A stretch of 64,000 nt of DNA, taken from contig SVMM01000010.1 in the NCBI GenBank assembly GCA_015067435.1, positions 1 to 64,000 on the forward strand, in the 5' to 3' direction. Below, piece after piece: positions 52,600 to 61,143 of the stretch. Under the pieces are notes generated by a model. The model had not been told where the DNA came from. It worked only from the letters and a program-made list of their open reading frames with translations, and made no database searches. How positions within the stretch are numbered: the stretch's first letter is position 1; the number at the start of each line of letters is the position of its first letter. Made by a program: the position numbers and the translations under genes. The stretch comes from Oscillospiraceae bacterium (lineage in GTDB: Bacteria > Bacillota > Clostridia > Oscillospirales > Oscillospiraceae).

Positions 52600-53319
52600 G
52601 ACCCGCCCGTCGTTTTCATTCGGACGGCGCTTTTTGCAGTCGCCGAAGACGCGGATGTTCGCAAAGCCCGCCGCGGCGAGCCATTGCGTCAGCGTATCGA
52701 CGTCGTAATACCGCTGGCGGTGGTACTCGATCTCCCGCTCCCACGCGCCGTCGGCGCGGCGCGTAAACAGGTCGACACAGTAGTCCAGCAGCTCGCGGCG
52801 AAATTCGGTGCGCCACACGCAGCAGACGTCCCCGCCCTCGTCGAAGTAGACCTGGCCGTCCATCTGCTCCAGCTTTTTCCTGCCGTGCACGTCGAATACC
52901 AGCGCGCCGCCGGGCGAGATGAACAGCCGCAGCCGCTCGAACGTGCGCCGCACGTCGCGCGGATTCGTGAGGTAATTGAGGCTGTCCATGCAGCAGATCG
53001 CCGCGTCCACCGTGTCGTTGAGGTCGAGGCGCGGCATGGACTGGTGCAGGAACAGCGGCGCCACGCCGGAGATGCCCTGTGCCTTCTCCCGCGCCTCCAT
53101 CAGCATGTCCTCGGAGCCGTCGACCGAGATCAGCTCATAGCCCCGCTCCGTCAGCAGGCAGGTCATCGTCCCCGTGCCGCAGGCGAGATCCAGCACCGTG
53201 CGCACTTCGCGCTTCGCCGCGCGCCGGAACAGCCCTTCGACAAAGTCGGCGCGGCGCGTGTAGTCCGCGTCGCGCATCAACTCGTCATAGGCTCCCGCCA
53301 GATGCTCATAGCTCGCCAT
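52576..53319 (-). CDS. Class I SAM-dependent methyltransferase
   Basis: 247 residues. The SAM site is TVLDLACGTGTMTCLLTERG with the following acidic DGSEDML; motif IV region is AAICCMDSLNYL. The acceptor is unknown. ATG 53319 lies inside the preceding gene (14-bp overlap). The C-terminus runs into the palindromic repeat, which may have replaced the original end. Confidence 0.88.
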   Translation of the reverse strand: MASYEHLAGAYDELMRDADYTRRADFVEGLFRRAAKREVRTVLDLACGTGTMTCLLTERGYELISVDGSEDMLMEAREKAQGISGVAPLFLHQSMPRLDLNDTVDAAICCMDSLNYLTNPRDVRRTFERLRLFISPGGALVFDVHGRKKLEQMDGQVYFDEGGDVCCVWRTEFRRELLDYCVDLFTRRADGAWEREIEYHRQRYYDVDTLTQWLAAAGFANIRVFGDCKKRRPNENDGRVYLSAVRR

Positions 53320-53614
53320 CTTTCATCCGTCCGAACACGTATTCGTAGCCGCCGTCGGAATCGTTCAGCGAGCGGGCAACGCGCGAGATCGTCGCGCTCG
53401 ACGCGCCCGTGCGTTCCAGAATGTCGTTGTAGACCATGCCCTTCGTCAGCAGCCGCGCCACCTCGAAGCGCTGCTCCATCGCGCGCAGCTCGGTCTGCGT
53501 GCAAACGTCGCAGAAGAAGCTGTAGCACTCCTCCTCGTTTTTCAGCAGCATGATCGCCTTGTAGAAGTCTTCGTTCTTTGCTTTTTTGCCGATCCGGCTT
53601 CCCGGTGCCGCCAT
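53306..53614 (-). CDS. YerC/YecD-type TrpR-related regulator
   Basis: 102 residues, all helical, with a TrpR-like HTH (EQRFEVARLLTKGMVYNDILERTGASSATISRVARSL). This Firmicute family is related to the tryptophan repressor but its effector is unsettled. AAGGAGG lies 8 bp before ATG 53614. First gene of a unit with the methyltransferase, possibly also hslO and the transporter. Confidence 0.9.
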   Translation of the reverse strand: MAAPGSRIGKKAKNEDFYKAIMLLKNEEECYSFFCDVCTQTELRAMEQRFEVARLLTKGMVYNDILERTGASSATISRVARSLNDSDGGYEYVFGRMKDGEL

Positions 53615-53754
53615 GGTAGTCGCCTCCTTGAAGTTCTGCTTTATAGTTTAACAGAATAAAGGGAAAAAGTAAAGCCCAAAAATGCACCCTCCGCCCGTCC
53701 GCGCCATAGACTGTTGCGAAAGAGTTTTGGAGCGAAAGCACAGGGAGGATCATC

Positions 53755-54435
53755 ATGAGGCACGATTCACCCCGCCTCGCGGAGGCGCTCACGGAGGAAC
53801 GCGCGTGGGACGCGGACGGCGTCACGGTGCTCCGCGCATCGGTCACGCTGCCGCAGCTTGCGCCGGGAGGGCAGCGCGCCAGACGCTTCAACCGCTATTA
53901 CCGGCGCTTCTGCCGTGCGTACTTCGCCTACTGCGCGCAGGTGCTGCTGCCGGAGGCGGCGGCGTCCTGCCGTGACGCGATGGCGGTGTCCGCGCCGTGG
54001 AGCGTCGCGCGCGCCGAGCTGACGTTCCGCGTCGTTTTCCGCCGCGGCGCCCTTTGGAGCGTGGTGTGCGACGCGCGCGAGTGCGTGTGCGGACAGCCGC
54101 CGTTCCTGCTGCGCCGCAGCGACGTCTGGGACCTCAACGCGGGCCTGCCCGTCCCGCCGGAGGAGTTCTTCCCTCCGCACAGGCGCTGCAAGCGGGAGCT
54201 GCTGCGCTTCGCGCGCGCGGAGATGCAGCGCCGCGCGCAGCAGGGCTTTCCCTGCCGTGAGAACTGGCGCGCCATGCTGCGCCGCGCGCTCAACCTGCGC
54301 AACTGCTATCCGGTGGAGGAGGGACTTTGCTTTTTCTATCCGCCGGGCGCCGTCGCGGATGAAAAAGGGGGCATCGTGACCTTCACGATGCCCTATGATA
54401 CGGAAAACGGCCCTTTTCTGCCGCCGGAGGAATAA
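53755..54435 (+). CDS. DUF3298-like protein, 226 residues
   Basis: An Arg- and Cys-rich soluble protein. The paired alpha/beta layout (RFNRYYRRFCRAYFAYCAQVL, then FRVVFRRGALWSVVCDARECV, and LCFFYPPGAVADEKGGIVTFTMPY at the end) resembles DUF4163/DUF3298 (RsiV-like), but there is no membrane anchor. GGGAGG lies 7 bp before ATG 53755. Very high GC. Its end abuts the facing lipoprotein gene by 1 bp. Confidence 0.65.
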   Translation: MRHDSPRLAEALTEERAWDADGVTVLRASVTLPQLAPGGQRARRFNRYYRRFCRAYFAYCAQVLLPEAAASCRDAMAVSAPWSVARAELTFRVVFRRGALWSVVCDARECVCGQPPFLLRRSDVWDLNAGLPVPPEEFFPPHRRCKRELLRFARAEMQRRAQQGFPCRENWRAMLRRALNLRNCYPVEEGLCFFYPPGAVADEKGGIVTFTMPYDTENGPFLPPEE

Positions 54436-54436
54436 G

Positions 54437-55513
54437 TCATCCGTTCTTTTCCGCCAGTACATGCTTGTCCGAGAGGCCGCAGAGCTCGTCCCTGTCCGTG
54501 AAGCAGAGCGCCCAGCCGTAACCGGTCTCCTTCCATTGGAGGGGCTTGTCGTAGTCGTTGGCGGCGTTCGGCTCCTTCAGCCAGACATACGCGCGCTCCA
54601 GCATTTCCGAGCCGTCGTAGGCATAGATCTCCGTTTGGAAGAATCCGTTCGGGAAGCTCGTCTTCCAGCCGTCCGCCGTGCGCTCCACGGCAAGGTCGGA
54701 CGCGCCGCGCTCAATGACCTCCGTCGTCGTCTTTCCCGCCGCGTCGACGGCCTCCCTGCTCTCATACACCGTCGCGCGAACGCGGAAGTCCGGCAGGTCA
54801 ATAAAGCCCTCGCGCGTGTAAGCCACCTGTCCGGCGCTCAGGATGACAAACTCGTCTTCGTTCTTCACGCCGACGGAAGCTTGAATCCCGTACTTGTCCA
54901 GCACCTCGTCCAGCGCGCGCCGCGTATCGGCGAGCGTGAAGCCGTCGAGGGAGAGATCGTCCGGCGCGAGGTACGAAAGGCTGGCGGGAAGCACCGGCCG
55001 CCCGTCCGGCGAGCGCAGGAACTCCTCCAGCGCCTTGCCGGAGAGGACAAACTCCGCCGGCAGGACGTCCGGCTGCTCCAGCACGCCGATGTCGTAGCTC
55101 ACCGAGGCATCCGTCGTCTGGCACGAGTCCAGTCCCAGCGCCTCCGCGACGGTTTCCGCGCACAGCTTGCCGAGCGCGTCCATCGTCTCGGCGCTCTGCT
55201 CGAACCACACCGCGCCGCTCGACGTATCGAGCCAGTATTTCTGCTCCTGTCCGCCGCTGCGCAGCGTACCGGAGACCAGCTCCGTCAGCTGATACGGCGC
55301 GACGCCGGTGTGGTGAAAGATGTACGGCTCGGCGCTGACAAGCTCCGAGCTGGGGAGCTTCTGCGCCAGCCACTCCCGCATCATCTGCTCGCCCTTCTGC
55401 CGCGCGGCATTTTCCTCTTTCTCCGTGTACTGCTCGCCCGTGCAGCCCGCTAGACACACAAGCAGCGCCAGAAGCGCCGCAAGCGCGCCCACTCTTTTCA
55501 CGGTTCTCCCCAT
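54437..55513 (-). CDS. Lipoprotein of unknown function, 358 residues
   Basis: The lipoprotein signal ends in CLAGC (Cys at about 23). The mature part looks like two alpha/beta subdomains with a YycH/YycI-like flavour (AEFVLSGKALEEFLRSPDGRPVLPASLSYL), but assignment is not firm. GGGGAGG lies 6 bp before ATG 55513. It follows the MgtC gene by 41 bp in the same direction. Confidence 0.7.
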   Translation of the reverse strand: MGRTVKRVGALAALLALLVCLAGCTGEQYTEKEENAARQKGEQMMREWLAQKLPSSELVSAEPYIFHHTGVAPYQLTELVSGTLRSGGQEQKYWLDTSSGAVWFEQSAETMDALGKLCAETVAEALGLDSCQTTDASVSYDIGVLEQPDVLPAEFVLSGKALEEFLRSPDGRPVLPASLSYLAPDDLSLDGFTLADTRRALDEVLDKYGIQASVGVKNEDEFVILSAGQVAYTREGFIDLPDFRVRATVYESREAVDAAGKTTTEVIERGASDLAVERTADGWKTSFPNGFFQTEIYAYDGSEMLERAYVWLKEPNAANDYDKPLQWKETGYGWALCFTDRDELCGLSDKHVLAEKNG

Positions 55514-55554
55514 GAGGCACCTCCCCCGGGCGTCCGCCCTTGCGTCCCCGTTTC

Positions 55555-56292
55555 CTAGTCCTGCGAGACCTTGGTCATCTTGATCGAGATGATCTCCTCG
55601 TGCTTGCCGACAAACTCGTTGAGCAGGTCGCCCTTGATCTCGTTTTTAAGCTTGAGCCCGAGGCGGTATTTCATGCTGCCGTCCTGCTGCTTGTCGATCT
55701 GCGTGTCCGTCACGATGGCGCCCCACTCCTCCAGCTTCCTGTAAAGCGCCTCGTCGGCGTCCCCGTCCCGGCTGAACGTGACCTCAAGCCCCGCGTCGCT
55801 GTAGCGGTCCGCGCCGATGTTGAAGCGGTGGGTCAGGTATTGCAGGCAGATGATGAACGCCGTGGCAAACACGCCGATCACATAAAGGCCGGAGCCGATC
55901 GCCATACCGATGCCGCAGACCGCCCAGATGCCGGCGGCGGTGGTAAGGCCGCGCGTTGTGAACTTCCGGTCGCGGTAGATGACGCCCGCGCCGAGGAAGC
56001 CCACGCCGGTGACGATCTGCGAGGCGATACGCGAGGAGTCCGCGCCGCGCACGCCGGCGAAGAACACGCCCTCCGCCACCTCCAGATCGGCGAAGCCGTA
56101 CTTGGAGACGATCATCAGCAGCGCCGCCGAGCAGGCGACCATACAGTGCGTGCGCACGCCCGCGTCCTTGAAGCGGCGGCTGCGCTCCACTCCGACCAGC
56201 CATCCGCACACAGCCGCCACCACGAGACGGAGCAGCAGCTCCGCCCACTGCACGAGTGTAAAATTGCTGCACATGCGCGCATAAAACGTCAT
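55555..56292 (-). CDS. MgtC/SapB family membrane protein
   Basis: 245 residues. Five membrane helices with the MgtC signature (LVGVERSRRFKDAGVRTHCMV; GVGFLGAGVIYRDRKFTTRGLTTAAGIW). A cytosolic ACT-like C-terminal domain (170-245) follows. MgtC inhibits the F-type ATP synthase or aids magnesium homeostasis in pathogens; in gut Firmicutes the role is not known. Confidence 0.9.
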   Translation of the reverse strand: MTFYARMCSNFTLVQWAELLLRLVVAAVCGWLVGVERSRRFKDAGVRTHCMVACSAALLMIVSKYGFADLEVAEGVFFAGVRGADSSRIASQIVTGVGFLGAGVIYRDRKFTTRGLTTAAGIWAVCGIGMAIGSGLYVIGVFATAFIICLQYLTHRFNIGADRYSDAGLEVTFSRDGDADEALYRKLEEWGAIVTDTQIDKQQDGSMKYRLGLKLKNEIKGDLLNEFVGKHEEIISIKMTKVSQD

Positions 56293-56363
56293 GCCGGACA
56301 GCCTCCCATTCCCTTTTTGAAGTATAGTATAATGGGATATTTTATTCCGATTTCAAGCAAAAG

Positions 56364-57677
56364 TCAACGCTCACATTGCAAAAACATGGCGCTGTAGGGC
56401 GGCATTTCCAGCCCGCCGCCGAAATCGACGTCCCGACCCGTCAGCAGGTCGGCCGCCTTTCCGCAGCCGAAGTCCATGTGCGCGTGATAGGCGTTTTCGT
56501 CGGCGTTGATTGCGACCAGCACGCGCTCGCCGTCGCATTGGCGCTGAAAGATCGTCTGCCTGTTCGTCAGCAGCTTGTCGCCGAAATCGCCGTAGCAGAG
56601 CGCGCGGCTCCCACGGTGCGCCTTCGCCATCGCGGCGATCGTATCCGTCAGCTCGTTCCACTCGGGTTTGTCGAACGCGGGGCGCAGATTCGCGTCGGAG
56701 CCGGGCTGCTTGTGCGCTTCGACGCCCCACTCGCTGCCGTAGTAGACGCAGGGGATGCCCGGCATGCCGAACATCAGCGCGTATATGAGCGGCAGATGCC
56801 TCTTATTGTTCAGGATGCTCGCGACGCGCGTGACGTCGTGGTTGTCGCAGAAGCACAGAAGGTGCTTGCCCTTGTAGAGTGTCCATTGCTCCGGCCCGAA
56901 CTGGCGCTTGAGGGAGTGGACGATCTCAAAGAGGTTCATGGAGTTGAGGCTCGAATACAGGCCCTTGTAGCACTCGTAGTTCGTGCAGGAGTGCAGGAGC
57001 CCGTCACCCACCCAGCGGTTGTAGTCGCCGTGCAGCGTCTCGCCGACGAGGAAAAACTCCGGCTTGACCGTGTCCGCAAACGCGCGCAGGCGGCGGATAA
57101 AGTCGATGTCGAGGCAGTATGCCACGTCGAGGCGCAGGCCGTCCACGTCGAATTCGTCCACCCAGAATTTCACGGTGTCGATGAGGTAGTCCGCGACGGC
57201 GGGGTTTCTCAGGTTGAGCTTGACGAGGTTGTAGTGCCCCTCCCACGCCTCGTACCAGAACCCGTCGTTGTAGGCGGTGTTCCCGTCAAAATTGAGGCAG
57301 AACCAGTCCTTGTAGGGGGAATCCCACTTCTTCTCCCGCACGTCCCGAAACGCCCAGAAGTTGCGCCCCACATGGTTGAACACCGCGTCGATGACGACCT
57401 TGACGCCGCGCGCGTGGAACGCCTCGACGACCGTCTTGAAGTCCTCGTTCGTGCCGAGGCGGCAGTCCAGCGTCCGGTAGTCGCGCGTGTCGTAACCGTG
57501 CTCGTCGCTCTCAAAGACCGGCGAGAGGTACACGGCGTCCGCGCCGAGCTTTTCGATGTGCTCCGCCCAGTCCCGCAGCTTCAAAATGCGGTGCTCCGTC
57601 ACGCCGTCGTTCGCCGCCGGCGCGCCGCACAGCCCCAGGGGATAGATCTGATAAAAAACCGCGTTTTCCGCCCACAT
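56364..57677 (-). CDS. GH13 alpha-amylase family enzyme
   Basis: 437 residues, cytosolic (no signal). It keeps the GH13 regions: VIDAVFNHVG, the nucleophile Asp 184 in GLRLDVA, the acid/base Glu 213 in LVGETLHG, and Asp 278 in DNHD. A small beta domain follows the barrel. It should hydrolyse or transglycosylate short alpha-glucans, acting with MalQ 18 bp upstream. The N-terminal WAENAVFYQIYPLGLCGAP suggests a maltodextrin glucosidase or cyclomaltodextrinase-like subgroup. Last gene of the operon. Confidence 0.92.
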   Translation of the reverse strand: MWAENAVFYQIYPLGLCGAPAANDGVTEHRILKLRDWAEHIEKLGADAVYLSPVFESDEHGYDTRDYRTLDCRLGTNEDFKTVVEAFHARGVKVVIDAVFNHVGRNFWAFRDVREKKWDSPYKDWFCLNFDGNTAYNDGFWYEAWEGHYNLVKLNLRNPAVADYLIDTVKFWVDEFDVDGLRLDVAYCLDIDFIRRLRAFADTVKPEFFLVGETLHGDYNRWVGDGLLHSCTNYECYKGLYSSLNSMNLFEIVHSLKRQFGPEQWTLYKGKHLLCFCDNHDVTRVASILNNKRHLPLIYALMFGMPGIPCVYYGSEWGVEAHKQPGSDANLRPAFDKPEWNELTDTIAAMAKAHRGSRALCYGDFGDKLLTNRQTIFQRQCDGERVLVAINADENAYHAHMDFGCGKAADLLTGRDVDFGGGLEMPPYSAMFLQCER

Positions 57678-57695
57678 GATGCGCAGTCCCCCCTC

Positions 57696-59174
57696 TTATC
57701 TTCCGTACATTTTGGTGATCGCCGCGATCTTCTTCGCGAGCTTCGCGCTGTCCTCGCCCTCCAGCATCCGCCACTCCCAGTTGCCGGACGCGGTGCCGGG
57801 CGTGTTCATGCGGTGGTACTTGCCCAGCTCCAGATAGTCCTGCATCTGCGCGACGAACAGCCTCGCGACCGAACCCATGCCGCCGCGGATCATGCCGTAG
57901 TTGAAGCCCTCCTCGTCGTTGAGGCCGAGGTACTTCTTCGCGTGGGCCAGCTCGTCGGGGTCGCCCTCCTCGCGCCACTCGGCGAGCGGCGCGTTGTCGT
58001 GCGTGCCCGTGTAGCACACGCAGTTCTCCTTGTACAGGTGCGGCAGATAGTCGCTCGGCTCGTTGGGGTTGAAGGCGAATTCCAGCACCTTCATGCCCGG
58101 CAGCTTCGAGTCCGCGAGCATCTGCGCCACCTCCGGCGTGGGATAGCCCAGATCCTCGGCGATGAATTCAAGGTCGTGGAACCAGCCGGTCAGCACGCTC
58201 ACGAGCTTCATGCCCGGGCCCTTGACCCACTTGCCCTTGCGGGCGGTCTTCTCGCCGAAGGGCACCGCCCAAAAGCTCTCGAACCCGCGGAAATGGTCGA
58301 TGCGGATCACGTCGTAGAGCTTCGCCGCGCCGCCGATGCGGCGGATCCACCAGCCGAAGCCGTCGCGCTCCATGGCGTCGTAATCATAGAGCGGGTTGCC
58401 CCAGAGCTGGCCGTCCTCGCTGAAGTAGTCCGGCGGCACGCCGGAGACCTCGGTGGGCACGCGATGCTCGTCGAGCCGGAACATCTTCGGCTCCGCCCAG
58501 ACGTCGGAGGAGTCCATCGCCACATAGATCGGCAGGTCGCCGATGAGGCGGATGCCGAGGTCGTTGATATACTCCTTGAGCGCGCTCCACTGCTTGAAGA
58601 AGAGGAACTGGATGTAGGTGAACAGCTCCACGTCCGGCGCGAGCTTTTCGCGCCATTCCTTGACGGCGTCGGGCTTGTGCAGGCGGATGTCCTCGTCCGG
58701 CCACTCGCTCCACGCCTTCATGTCGAAGTGACGCTTGAGCGCCATGAAGAGCGTGTAGTCGGGCAGCCATGCCGCGTTCTCCTTCTCAAAGGCGGCGACC
58801 TCCTCGCGGTCGCGCTCCCAGCCGCGCTGCTTCGCCTTTTCCAGCAGCGCAAAGCGGCTTTCGTAGATCCTGCCGTAGTCCACGTAGCGCGGGTTCGTAC
58901 CCCAGTCGCGCTCGGAAACCTCTTTCTTGGTCAGCAGCTTGTCCTTGACGAGCAGGTCGAGATCGATGAAGTACGGGTTGCCCGCGTAGGTGGAAAAGCT
59001 CTGGTACGGCGAGTCGCCGTAGCTGGTGGGGCCGAGGGGAAGCAGCTGCCAGAACTTCTGCCCCGCCTTTTCGAGAAAGTCGGCAAAGTGGTACGCCGCC
59101 TTGCCGAAGGTACCGATGCCGTAGGGAGACGGCAGCGAGGAAATGGGCATCAAAATACCGCTGGAACGTTTCAT
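57696..59174 (-). CDS. malQ: 4-alpha-glucanotransferase
   Basis: 492 residues, GH77. Conserved pieces: GPTSYGDSPYQSFSTYAGNPYFIDLD, the nucleophile in IRIDHFRGFESFWAVP, the acid/base in FIAEDLG, and TGTHDN. It shuttles maltosyl units between glucans, releasing glucose from maltose. AAAGGAAAG lies upstream of ATG 59174. It is 48 bp after the MalG-type permease. Confidence 0.94.
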   Translation of the reverse strand: MKRSSGILMPISSLPSPYGIGTFGKAAYHFADFLEKAGQKFWQLLPLGPTSYGDSPYQSFSTYAGNPYFIDLDLLVKDKLLTKKEVSERDWGTNPRYVDYGRIYESRFALLEKAKQRGWERDREEVAAFEKENAAWLPDYTLFMALKRHFDMKAWSEWPDEDIRLHKPDAVKEWREKLAPDVELFTYIQFLFFKQWSALKEYINDLGIRLIGDLPIYVAMDSSDVWAEPKMFRLDEHRVPTEVSGVPPDYFSEDGQLWGNPLYDYDAMERDGFGWWIRRIGGAAKLYDVIRIDHFRGFESFWAVPFGEKTARKGKWVKGPGMKLVSVLTGWFHDLEFIAEDLGYPTPEVAQMLADSKLPGMKVLEFAFNPNEPSDYLPHLYKENCVCYTGTHDNAPLAEWREEGDPDELAHAKKYLGLNDEEGFNYGMIRGGMGSVARLFVAQMQDYLELGKYHRMNTPGTASGNWEWRMLEGEDSAKLAKKIAAITKMYGR

Positions 59175-59222
59175 AGAAAAACCATCACTTTCCTTTTTGA
59201 GTTTGCCTCTTTCTTGAGGGAT

Positions 59223-60080
59223 TTATCCCTTCACGGCGCCTGCGGCGACGCCCTTGATGATGTGCTTCTGGCACAGGAGATAGAACACGATCACGGGGAT
59301 GATGCTCAGCAGGATCAGCGCCATCGTCGCGCCGAGGTCCACCGTGCCGTAGCTGCCCTTCAAATACTGGATGTGGATCGGGATGGTGCGGTACTCGTTG
59401 ATATCCAGCACCAGCACGGGCAGCAGGTAGTCGTTCCACACCCACATGATCTCCAGAATTCCCACGGAGATCAGCGTCGGCTTGAGCATCGGCAGCACCA
59501 CCGAGAAGAACGTGCGGATCGGGCCGCAGCCGTCGATCGCGGCGGCCTCCTCGATCTCAACGGGGATGGATTTGACAAAGCCGACGAACATGAAGATCGC
59601 AAGCCCCGCGCCGAAGCCAAGGTACACGACGGGGATCGTCCACGGGGTGTTGAGGTGGAGCCGGTCGGCGGTCTTGGAGAGCGTGAACATGACCATCTGG
59701 AACGGGACGACCATCGAAAAGACGCACAGGAAGTAGATCGTCTTGCAGAACACGGAGTTCACGCGCGCGATGTACCACGCCGCCATCGACGTGAACAGCA
59801 GGATCAGGAACGTCGAAAACACCGTGATGAGCACGCTGTACAAAACCGATTTGTAGAATGGGTAGTTGCCGAAGGTCATGCCCTTGATGAAGTTGGAGAA
59901 GCCCGCCCACATCTCGCCGCTCGGCAGGGCAAAGGTGTCCGTTTTAACGAAGGTGTTGAGCTTGAACGAGTTGATGACCACGGCGAGCACCGGCAGCACA
60001 TAGATCACGCAGATCACCGCCAGCACGGCGGAGAGGACCGCCTTTCTGCGGCGCTCGGAAGCCAGCGTCTGTTCCTTCAT
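59223..60080 (-). CDS. ABC sugar permease, MalG type
   Basis: 285 residues, six membrane helices. The EAA loop is EIEEAAAIDGCGPIRTFFSVVLP, which contacts the ATPase. GAAAGAVKG ends it. TAATG overlap (1 bp) with the MalF-type gene. It forms the inner-membrane channel with that protein. The ATPase is not encoded here and is probably a shared MsmX/MsmK-type subunit elsewhere. Confidence 0.93.
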   Translation of the reverse strand: MKEQTLASERRRKAVLSAVLAVICVIYVLPVLAVVINSFKLNTFVKTDTFALPSGEMWAGFSNFIKGMTFGNYPFYKSVLYSVLITVFSTFLILLFTSMAAWYIARVNSVFCKTIYFLCVFSMVVPFQMVMFTLSKTADRLHLNTPWTIPVVYLGFGAGLAIFMFVGFVKSIPVEIEEAAAIDGCGPIRTFFSVVLPMLKPTLISVGILEIMWVWNDYLLPVLVLDINEYRTIPIHIQYLKGSYGTVDLGATMALILLSIIPVIVFYLLCQKHIIKGVAAGAVKG

Positions 60081-60991
60081 TACTGCTGCACCTCCCTCTT
60101 ACGCGTATAGGAGAGCTGCGCAAGCCCCAGTCCCGCGACCAGCAGGAAGAACAGCACCGCCTTGGCCTGCGCCACGCCCGGATAGGTCGATTTGGAGTTG
60201 TAGAACGTGCTGTAGATGTTCAGCGCCAGCATCTCCGTCGTCTTGACCGAGGCGCCGTCCGGCTGCACGATGATCGGCATGCCGCCCGTCAGGGCAAGGT
60301 TCTGGTCGAACAGCTTGAAGCCGTTCGTCAGCGCGAGGAACGTGCAGATAGTGATGGAGGGCATGACGTTGGGGATCGTTACCCTGAAAAGCGTCTGCCA
60401 CCGGTTCGCGCCGTCGATCTTCGCCGCCTCCAGCATATCCTCCGGCACCGCCTGCAAGCCGGCGATGTAAATAATCATCATGTAGCCGATCTGCTGCCAG
60501 CAGACGAGGATCACAAGGCCCCAGAAGCCCCATGTGCTGTTTTCCACGATGGAGGTGCCGTACTTGTGCAGGATACCGTCGAAGATCATCGACCAGATGT
60601 AGCCCAGCACAATGCCGCCGATCAGGTTCGGCATGAAAAACACCGTGCGGTAGAGGTTGCTGCCGCGGATGCCCTGCGTCAGCGCGTAGGCAACCGCGAA
60701 CGCCAGCACGTTGATGAGCACCAGCGACACAACCGCGAAGCCCGCCGTGTACCAGAACGCCGCCCGGAAGGTCTGGTCCCGCAGCGCCGTCAGATAGTTG
60801 CCGAAGCCGATAAACTTCGCGTCGCGGATCAGGCGGAACTTGCAAAACGACAGGTAGATGCCCTGCACAAAAGGCCAGACGAAGCCGATGGCGAACGCCG
60901 CCACCACCGGTCCCATGAAGAGCCACGACCACTTGCGCGTCTGGCGGCGCGTGGAGTTGCCGCGGCCTGGTTTCCTGCTCACTGCGATCAT
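60080..60991 (-). CDS. ABC sugar permease, MalF type
   Basis: 303 residues, six membrane helices. The EAA loop is DMLEAAKIDGANRWQTLFRVTIP. AAAGGAGG lies only 2 bp from ATG 60991, so GTG 60982 may be the real start. It partners the MalG-type permease. It is separated from the binding-protein gene by 150 bp that holds a strong stem-loop. Confidence 0.92.
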   Translation of the reverse strand: MIAVSRKPGRGNSTRRQTRKWSWLFMGPVVAAFAIGFVWPFVQGIYLSFCKFRLIRDAKFIGFGNYLTALRDQTFRAAFWYTAGFAVVSLVLINVLAFAVAYALTQGIRGSNLYRTVFFMPNLIGGIVLGYIWSMIFDGILHKYGTSIVENSTWGFWGLVILVCWQQIGYMMIIYIAGLQAVPEDMLEAAKIDGANRWQTLFRVTIPNVMPSITICTFLALTNGFKLFDQNLALTGGMPIIVQPDGASVKTTEMLALNIYSTFYNSKSTYPGVAQAKAVLFFLLVAGLGLAQLSYTRKREVQQ

Positions 60992-61086
60992 CTCCTCCTT
61001 TTAAAATACACTCTCAGAATACCATGGTTCTTCCCTGTTTTCAAACGTTCCGCCCGCCTCGTGCGGCGAACGGAAACGAAATCGAA

Positions 61087-61115
61087 GGGGGCGGGCGAAA
61101 TCGCCCGCCCCGCTT
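61087..61115 (-). promoter_or_regulatory. Intercistronic stem-loop between binding protein and permeases
   Basis: GGGGCGGGCG (61088-61097) pairs with CGCCCGCCCC (61102-61111). On the minus strand no proper T run follows, so partial termination or 3'-end protection of the binding-protein mRNA is likelier than full termination. Confidence 0.55.
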
Positions 61116-61143
61116 TTTCTGCTATTTGCTTTGCGAAGCTGTA

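Noticed and set aside
56376-60110. Plus-strand open frame of more than 1200 codons
   Set aside because: It lies antisense to the GH13, malQ and MalG-type genes, all with clear family motifs. High third-position GC keeps the opposite frame free of stops; its product is low-complexity Arg/Val/Asp-rich.
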